The position numbers and the translations under genes were made by a program. From Rickettsiales bacterium (GTDB lineage: Bacteria > Pseudomonadota > Alphaproteobacteria > Rickettsiales > UBA1997), in assembly GCA_947441695.1 (NCBI GenBank), contig CANEUK010000069.1, positions 1-7,421 on the forward strand: a DNA stretch of 7,421 nt. Reading direction: 5' to 3'. The notes beneath the pieces are model-generated. The model worked only from the letters and a program-made list of their open reading frames with translations. It was not told the DNA's origin and did not search any database. This document shows positions 1 to 3,564 of this stretch, piece by piece. The stretch's first letter is position 1. Each line of letters begins with the position of its first letter.

Positions 1-60
1 ATATTTGGCTAAAATTTTATCGATTTCTTTTTGGTTTTCGTCACTGAATTTGAAGGTCAT
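1..60 (-). CDS. nuoE: NADH-quinone oxidoreductase subunit E, N-terminal fragment (cut by window edge)
   Basis: An ATG at 60 reads leftward off the window as MTFKFSDENQKEIDKILAKY. The pattern F-x-F-S-x-E-N followed by an I-x-x-I-x-A-K-Y segment is the usual opening of the 24-kDa NuoE subunit of complex I, which carries a [2Fe-2S] cluster in the peripheral arm. The cluster-binding cysteines would lie beyond the window, so the call rests on 20 residues only. It begins 13 bases after the petC stop on the same strand, so it is probably co-transcribed with petC, joining complex III and complex I genes. No Shine-Dalgarno motif is visible in the A/T-only gap. Confidence 0.6.
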   Translation of the reverse strand, partial: MTFKFSDENQKEIDKILAKY

Positions 61-73
61 ATTTTTAAATTTT

Positions 74-850
74 TTATTTAACTTTTTTCCAAACCGCTTT
101 TTTGGCGGCAATCAAGATTAAGAACAAAATGCCCAAGAAAATCATGGTGCGCAATCCCATTTTTTTGCGCGCTTCCATTTCGGGTTCGGCCGCAAATTGT
201 AAAAAGTTGACAACGTCAATTGCCATTTGTTCTTTGGTGGCGTAAGTTCCGTCGCGATATTCAACTTGACCATCTTCAACCAAAGGAGCCGCCATTGAAA
301 TTTGGCGACCTTCGAAATATGGATTGTAATTTTTGCCCGCCGCCAGCGGAAATTCTTCGGGCGCGTCAACAAAACCTGTAATTAACGAATAAACATAATT
401 TGGCCCGTCGTGGCGAGCCTTAACAATTAAAGATAAATCTGGCGGAAGCGCGCCACCATTTGCCGCGCGTGCCGCTTGTTCGTTGGCGTAAGGTCCAGAA
501 AATTTGTCGGATGGTAAAGCTTCGCGCTCGAACATTTCGCCTTCGTCGTTGGGGCCGTCAACAACCAAATATTCTTTGGCAATTTGTTTTATTTCTTCTT
601 CACCAAAACCAATTTCGGCTAAATTTCGATAAGCCACGCGTTTTAGACTGTGGCAAGCCGAACAAACTTCTTTGTAGACTTGATAACCGCGTTGCGCGCT
701 GGCTCGATCAAAACGACCAAAAAAGCTGTCAAATTCCCATTTCATTTGTTTGGGATGAAGTGCGTTGGTGGCAAGCGGATTGTTGTCGTGCGCTTCGTTG
801 GCAAAACTTAAAGTTGGCAATAAAAGCAAAAGTAAAAAAAGTTTTTTCAT
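74..850 (-). CDS. petC: Cytochrome c1, haem subunit of the cytochrome bc1 complex
   Basis: This is a 258-residue cytochrome c1, which takes electrons from the Rieske centre and passes them to a soluble or membrane-bound cytochrome c on the periplasmic side. Residues 1-17 form a Sec signal peptide (MKKLFLLLLLLPTLSFA). The mature part opens with the family's W-x-F-x-x-F-F-G-x-F-D-R-A-x-x-Q-R-G-Y-x-V-Y block (about 38-60), then the covalent haem motif CSACH (C63, C66, H67). The N-G-G-A-L-P-P-D-L-S block is at 131-140, and M186 in GRQISMAAPL is the likely sixth haem ligand. One C-terminal helix (about 232-249) anchors it, followed by a Lys-rich cytoplasmic tail. Length and motif order are normal for Alphaproteobacteria. 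It lies 176 bp downstream of the alkyltransferase gene and is the last bc1 gene. No Shine-Dalgarno sequence precedes the ATG. Confidence 0.97.
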   Translation of the reverse strand: MKKLFLLLLLLPTLSFANEAHDNNPLATNALHPKQMKWEFDSFFGRFDRASAQRGYQVYKEVCSACHSLKRVAYRNLAEIGFGEEEIKQIAKEYLVVDGPNDEGEMFEREALPSDKFSGPYANEQAARAANGGALPPDLSLIVKARHDGPNYVYSLITGFVDAPEEFPLAAGKNYNPYFEGRQISMAAPLVEDGQVEYRDGTYATKEQMAIDVVNFLQFAAEPEMEARKKMGLRTMIFLGILFLILIAAKKAVWKKVK

Positions 851-890
851 TATTTGAGTTTGATCTTTTTAAAAAAGCGAATCGCCGTAG

Positions 891-917
891 ATACCAAAGT
901 TCTTTGAACTTCGGTAT
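891..917. repeat. 12-bp-arm hairpin upstream of petC
   Basis: Arms ataccaaagttc (891-902) and gaacttcggtat (906-917) pair with one mismatch around a TTT loop. On the minus-strand transcript the mismatch becomes a G-U wobble, so the RNA stem is intact. It ends about 40 bases before the petC start and could shape its leader. Confidence 0.7.
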
Positions 918-932
918 ATCCAATTTTTTTCT

Positions 933-964
933 CGCGACACTTGTCGCGCCCCACGCTTGTGGGG
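933..964. repeat. Two back-to-back GC-rich hairpins
   Basis: The first stem is cgcgaca (933-939) with tgtcgcg (942-948). The second follows with no gap: ccccac (949-954) with gtgggg (959-964). Both arms are perfect and both turn at a CTT on the plus strand. The GC-rich stems stand out in an AT-rich background. Neither has a downstream U-run on the minus strand. Confidence 0.7.
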
Positions 965-1026
965 AACCCATATTTCATAAGCAAATTTTGTTCGAGTTTG
1001 AAGTAGCTTTGGTATATTTTCGTGAA

Positions 1027-1323
1027 TTAAAATTTGTGCAGTTTTTTTATAAAATCGACAACTTTTCCGTCAAAAATTTGCACGCTTTCTGACTTTAAAA
1101 TTTCAATTTTTTTATCAATTCCAAAAGCATATCCGCCAAGTGCGCCATCAAATTTAACCACGCGGTGGCACGGAACTTTTGGTGCGTTTGGATTGGCTCC
1201 AACAATTTGCCCAATTGCTCGATAGCCTTTGGTTTCAAGCTTTTTGGCAATTTCTTTGTAAGTAGTAATTTTGCCTTTCGGAATTTGCTCTAAAAGATCG
1301 TAAAGTTTTTGAGCGTTAATCAT
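1027..1323 (-). CDS. Minimal O6-alkylguanine-DNA alkyltransferase (MGMT/Ogt DNA-binding domain only)
   Basis: This 98-residue protein matches the C-terminal DNA-binding/active-site domain of methylated-DNA-protein-cysteine methyltransferases, which repair O6-alkylguanine by a suicide transfer to cysteine. Visible motifs are the helix-turn-helix start (IPKGKITTYKEIAKKL, 14-29) and the R-A-I-G-x-x-V-G-A-N-P recognition/arginine-finger block (35-45). The acceptor motif PCHRVV is at 51-56 with C52, followed by L-G-G-Y-A-F-G (62-68). The usual N-terminal domain is absent. In size it resembles alkyltransferase-like (ATL) proteins, but those carry Trp in place of Cys, so this one could be catalytically competent. 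I chose the ATG at 1323 because it gives the canonical family start, although the frame stays open to about 1377. It overlaps the petB stop by 8 bases (ATGATTAA), implying translational coupling. Confidence 0.85.
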   Translation of the reverse strand: MINAQKLYDLLEQIPKGKITTYKEIAKKLETKGYRAIGQIVGANPNAPKVPCHRVVKFDGALGGYAFGIDKKIEILKSESVQIFDGKVVDFIKKLHKF

Positions 1324-2560
1324 GAGACTTTTTAAACTCTTCGTCGATTGATTCGGGCAAAGGCAAAGTTTTTTCAAATTTGGGCAGATTTGGCAAAATC
1401 ACCAAAAAATAAGCGTAATAATAAAAAGTTGAAATTCGCGAAGCCCAAATATACCAACCTTCTGCGGGAGCTTTTCCAAGCCAGCCTAAAAAGAAAAAGT
1501 TAATTACAAAAACATAAAAAACTTTTTTGAAAATTGGGCGATAAGCACCAGATCTAACGGGGCTGCGATCTAAAAACGGCAAAGCAAAAAGCAACGCAAT
1601 TGCGCCAAACATCATCAAAACGCCGCCAAGTTTGTCGGGAACGGCGCGCAAAATTGCATAAAACGGCAAAAAATACCATTCAGGCACAATGTGAGCGGGC
1701 GTGACCATTGGATTGGCGGGAATGTAATTGTCGGGATGTCCTAAAGAATTAGGATAGAAAAACAAAAAATAGCCAAAAATCAAAAAGAAAGCCACAAAAC
1801 CAACCATATCTTTGATGGTAAAATATGGGTGAAACGGAATGATGTCTTTTTTGGTTTTTATTTCAACGCCGGTTGGGTTGTTTGAACCAACGGTATGAAG
1901 CGAAACAAGGTGAATTAAAACCACGCCAACAATCAAAAATGGCATTAAAAAATGCAGCGAAAAAAAGCGATTTAGGGTTGGATTATCAACCGAATAACCG
2001 CCCCAAAGCCAATTAACAATTGATTCGCCAACCACGGGAATTGCCGAAAATAAATTGGTAATAACCGTTGCGCCCCAAAAACTCATTTGTCCCCAAGGCA
2101 AAACGTAGCCCATAAAGGCGGTTGCCATAGTCAACAAAAAAATCACAATTCCAATCCACCATAAAAGCTCGCGCGGCGCTTTGTAAGAGCCATAATAAAG
2201 CCCGCGAGTAATATGCGCATAAAGTGCCACAAAAAACATCGACGCGCCAACTGCGTGAATATATCGAATTAACCAGCCGTAGCGCACGTCGCGCATGATG
2301 TGTTCAACCGAATCAAAAGCTAGTTGCGTGTTTGCCACGTAATGCATCGACAAAAAAAGCCCGCTCAAAATTTGAATGACCAGCGCAATTCCGGCAATCG
2401 AGCCAAAACTCCACCAATAACTTAAATTTTTTGGATAAGGATGTTTGAGCAAAACATTTTCAAGCATTCCAACAATTGGCAGCCGCTCGTTGATCCATTT
2501 GGCAACTTTTGATTTTTCGGTAAGGCTTTTTTCGAGATCGTTTTGTAAGTGATTTGACAT
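1316..2560 (-). CDS. petB: Cytochrome b of the cytochrome bc1 complex
   Basis: This 414-residue integral membrane subunit holds haems bL and bH and forms both quinone sites (Qo and Qi) of complex III. The four haem-ligand histidines are visible as two pairs spaced by 14: H102 (RYIHAVGASMFF) and H116 in helix B, H203 (LHFLMPF) and H217 in helix D. The Qo motif PEWY is at 293-296. Other family blocks are GYVLPWGQMSFWGATVITN (151-169) and the S-N-N-P-T-G after helix D (226-231). The hydrophobic segments and length fit a single-piece b-type subunit with eight helices, not the split b6/subunit IV form. It normally follows petA directly; here a restriction-modification gene and a 395-bp repeat-rich spacer intervene. 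The ATG at 2560 is preceded by an A-rich stretch (gaacaaaacaaaaa) without a Shine-Dalgarno motif. Confidence 0.98.
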   Translation of the reverse strand: MSNHLQNDLEKSLTEKSKVAKWINERLPIVGMLENVLLKHPYPKNLSYWWSFGSIAGIALVIQILSGLFLSMHYVANTQLAFDSVEHIMRDVRYGWLIRYIHAVGASMFFVALYAHITRGLYYGSYKAPRELLWWIGIVIFLLTMATAFMGYVLPWGQMSFWGATVITNLFSAIPVVGESIVNWLWGGYSVDNPTLNRFFSLHFLMPFLIVGVVLIHLVSLHTVGSNNPTGVEIKTKKDIIPFHPYFTIKDMVGFVAFFLIFGYFLFFYPNSLGHPDNYIPANPMVTPAHIVPEWYFLPFYAILRAVPDKLGGVLMMFGAIALLFALPFLDRSPVRSGAYRPIFKKVFYVFVINFFFLGWLGKAPAEGWYIWASRISTFYYYAYFLVILPNLPKFEKTLPLPESIDEEFKKSHD

Positions 2561-2586
2561 TTTTTTGTTTTGTTCGAGTTGGTTTT

Positions 2587-2667
2587 AATCAAATTCAAAC
2601 TTCGTTTGAATTTGGGTAGTTTTTATACTTAATCAAATTCAAACTTCGCTTGAATTTGGGTAGTTTT
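2587..2667. repeat. Tandem pair of CAAATTC hairpins upstream of petB (44-bp period)
   Basis: Copy 1 (2587-2623) and copy 2 (2631-2667) differ at one base over 37. In copy 1, caaattcaaac (2590-2600) and gtttgaatttg (2604-2614) pair perfectly over 11 bp around a 3-base loop. Copy 2 has the same structure with one mismatch. Both end in gggtagtttt. They lie 27-107 bases upstream of the petB ATG, so on a transcript from the R-M gene they form the petB leader. Confidence 0.85.
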
Positions 2668-2746
2668 GAATTGCTCCGCGCCAAGTGAATTGGCGCATCC
2701 GCAACATTTTTTATTTTTAAAAATATCGGCTTCTTCAATTGAGTTT
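2631..2746 (+). repeat. Left arm of 116-bp structured inverted repeat
   Basis: The order is: hairpin 1 (caaattc...gaatttg, 2634-2658), spacer, then hairpin 2 with stem gcgccaa (2678-2684) and ttggcgc (2690-2696). Hairpin 2 is framed by ttgaattgct on the left and catccgcaa on the right. A T-rich stretch follows, ending in cttcttcaattgagttt. The arm at 2857-2972 has the same order on the opposite strand and the same total length. Identity is high in the frames and the distal end and low in the stem interiors. Confidence 0.85.
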
Positions 2747-2776
2747 GAGTATATACCAAATAAACCCCTCACCCCG

Positions 2777-2799
2777 CCCTCTCCCGCAAGGGGAGAGGG
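2777..2799. repeat. GC-rich REP-like hairpin
   Basis: Arms ccctctccc (2777-2785) and gggagaggg (2791-2799) pair perfectly over 9 bp around GCAAG. With the preceding cccctcaccccg this resembles the dispersed REP-type intergenic palindrome I recall from many proteobacterial genomes, often mis-called as PRPLPQGERE-type peptides. Its GC content contrasts sharply with the surrounding sequence. Confidence 0.75.
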
Positions 2800-2865
2800 A
2801 GTTTACGCCTAAAACTCAATCCAACTCCCTTTCTAAAAAGAGGGAGTTTACGCTTAAAACTCAAT
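2795..2865. repeat. 26-bp direct repeat pair with internal hairpin
   Basis: The 26-base word starting gagggagtttacgc and ending aaaactcaat occurs at 2795-2820 and 2840-2865 with one mismatch (2809 C, 2854 T). Between and into the second copy, aactccct (2823-2830) pairs with agggagtt (2841-2848). The second copy ends inside the right inverted arm, so the core and arms interlock. Confidence 0.8.
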
Positions 2866-2972
2866 TGAAGAAGTCGATTTTCATAAAAACCAAAATCTAT
2901 TGCGGATGCACGAATTTATTTCGTGCGTAGCAATTCAATGTTTGCCAAATTCGACTTAAGTCGAATTTGATT
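2857..2972 (-). repeat. Right arm of 116-bp structured inverted repeat
   Basis: Read on the minus strand this has the same order as 2631-2746. First comes hairpin 1 (2946-2969, here a perfect 24-bp palindrome, caaattcgactt/aagtcgaatttg), then a spacer. Hairpin 2 has stem gcacgaa (2908-2914) and ttcgtgc (2920-2926), with the same outer frame as the left arm. The T-rich tract and cttcttcaattgagttt end follow. Stem substitutions relative to the left arm are paired. The palindrome contains the TAA stop and last codons of the R-M reading frame. Confidence 0.85.
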
Positions 2973-3564
2973 TAGTATAACCCGCATTCAAACCCTTAAT
3001 TTCCGCCATTAAAGCTGCGGTGTTTTTAAGCGAAATAATCATGTTTTTTAGGTGAGAAATATCTTCTAAATCCAATAAAACTTGGTCGTTAATGCGATAT
3101 TTCAGCCATTTATCAATTGGTTTGTAAGAGCCAATTTCAAGGTCGTAAGTTGTTTTGTCAACCCCGCTAAATTCAATAATTTGATTTTGGCTAGTTTGCA
3201 AAATTAGCAAGTTTGAAGTTGCGCTTGGCGGCGTAATTTTTGCAATCATAAATTCGCCCAAACCCTCAACAAAATTAACCTTTAAATTTGGATCATTGGG
3301 CAAGTTTTTTAGCAAATGCAAATCGATTAATTTTTGCCCCAAAGCGGCGTAAGCAAAAAAGGTTTGCGAATTTTTGCAAAAGGGAATTGCCGGAAAATCG
3401 CTTTTTAAAAATTCTAAATATTTGGCGCGATAAATGCCGCAATGCAAAACGGCGTAAATATAAGCCAAAACTGATTCTGGCGTGGCTTCAAAATTTAATT
3501 CCGCCAAAAACTGGCTAAATTGCGCGGTGAAATTTGCGGTTTTTTTGGGTTTGTTTATTGGCAA
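2956..3564 (-). CDS. R-M enzyme C-terminal fragment (type ISP/LlaBIII-like specificity domain), downstream of a frameshift
   Basis: This is the 3' part of the R-M gene that starts at 6124, displaced by +1 frame; as an independent ORF it would need a TTG start at 3564. The sequence resembles the conserved C-terminus of single-chain R-M enzymes (type ISP C-terminal specificity domain): an E-S-V-L-A-Y-I-Y-A-V-L-H segment, then Y-R-A-K-Y-L-E-F-L-K-x-D-F-P-A-I-P-F (about 47-62). These are followed by A-L-G-x-K-L-I-D-L-H-L-L and Y-K-P-I-D-K-W-L-K-Y-R, ending in a helical tail. It has no start signal and would not act alone. The frame is open upstream well past 3593, so a one-base change would join it to the larger fragment and give a protein of about 1,055 residues. 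It could be a sequencing error, a real inactivating mutation or phase variation. Confidence 0.8.
   Translation of the reverse strand: MPINKPKKTANFTAQFSQFLAELNFEATPESVLAYIYAVLHCGIYRAKYLEFLKSDFPAIPFCKNSQTFFAYAALGQKLIDLHLLKNLPNDPNLKVNFVEGLGEFMIAKITPPSATSNLLILQTSQNQIIEFSGVDKTTYDLEIGSYKPIDKWLKYRINDQVLLDLEDISHLKNMIISLKNTAALMAEIKGLNAGYTKSNST

Larger units (their letters stand above)
851..1026. other. Hairpin-rich intergenic spacer between alkyltransferase gene and petC
   Basis: This 176-bp spacer has no credible ORF of its own. It holds three consecutive stem-loops (891-917, 933-948, 949-964). A 9-bp inverted pair, ataccaaag at 891-899 against ctttggtat at 1007-1015, could bracket the block. On the minus strand the hairpins are not followed by a T-run, so they do not look like intrinsic terminators, and petC may be reached by read-through from petB. 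I see no convincing promoter for petC. Confidence 0.6.
2561..2955. other. Palindrome-rich intergenic element between the R-M gene and petB
   Basis: This 395-bp stretch has no supportable gene; short ORFs in it translate low-complexity repeat sequence (Pro/Arg-rich, then a short Lys/Thr repeat). It contains two tandem hairpin copies (2587-2667), a pair of 116-bp inverted arms (2631-2746 and 2857-2972), and a GC-rich hairpin core with short direct repeats between them. The right arm runs into the last codons of the R-M reading frame. A TATAAA box on the minus strand (2622-2627), between the two tandem hairpins, could be a -10 element for petB, but no good -35 accompanies it. Confidence 0.8.

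Noticed and set aside
933..964. Intrinsic terminator for the alkyltransferase gene
   Set aside because: On the minus strand the hairpins are followed by an A-run, not a U-run, so they lack the terminator signature in the direction of transcription.
460..1092. A 210-codon plus-strand ORF crossing petC and the spacer
   Set aside because: It runs antisense to petC, has an atypical Arg/Lys/Phe-rich composition with no family motif, and crosses hairpins. It is a shadow of the minus-strand gene.
2739..2930. A 63-codon ORF with a PSPRPLPQGERE-like stretch
   Set aside because: The peptide is the translation of the GC-rich palindrome and the short direct repeats; this kind of ORF is a well-known false call over REP-like sequence.
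3540..3546. Programmed -1 frameshift at A-AAA-AAC in the R-M gene
   Set aside because: The heptamer is present in the correct phase, but a -1 slip does not lead to the frame of the C-terminal domain; the needed shift is +1 or -2.
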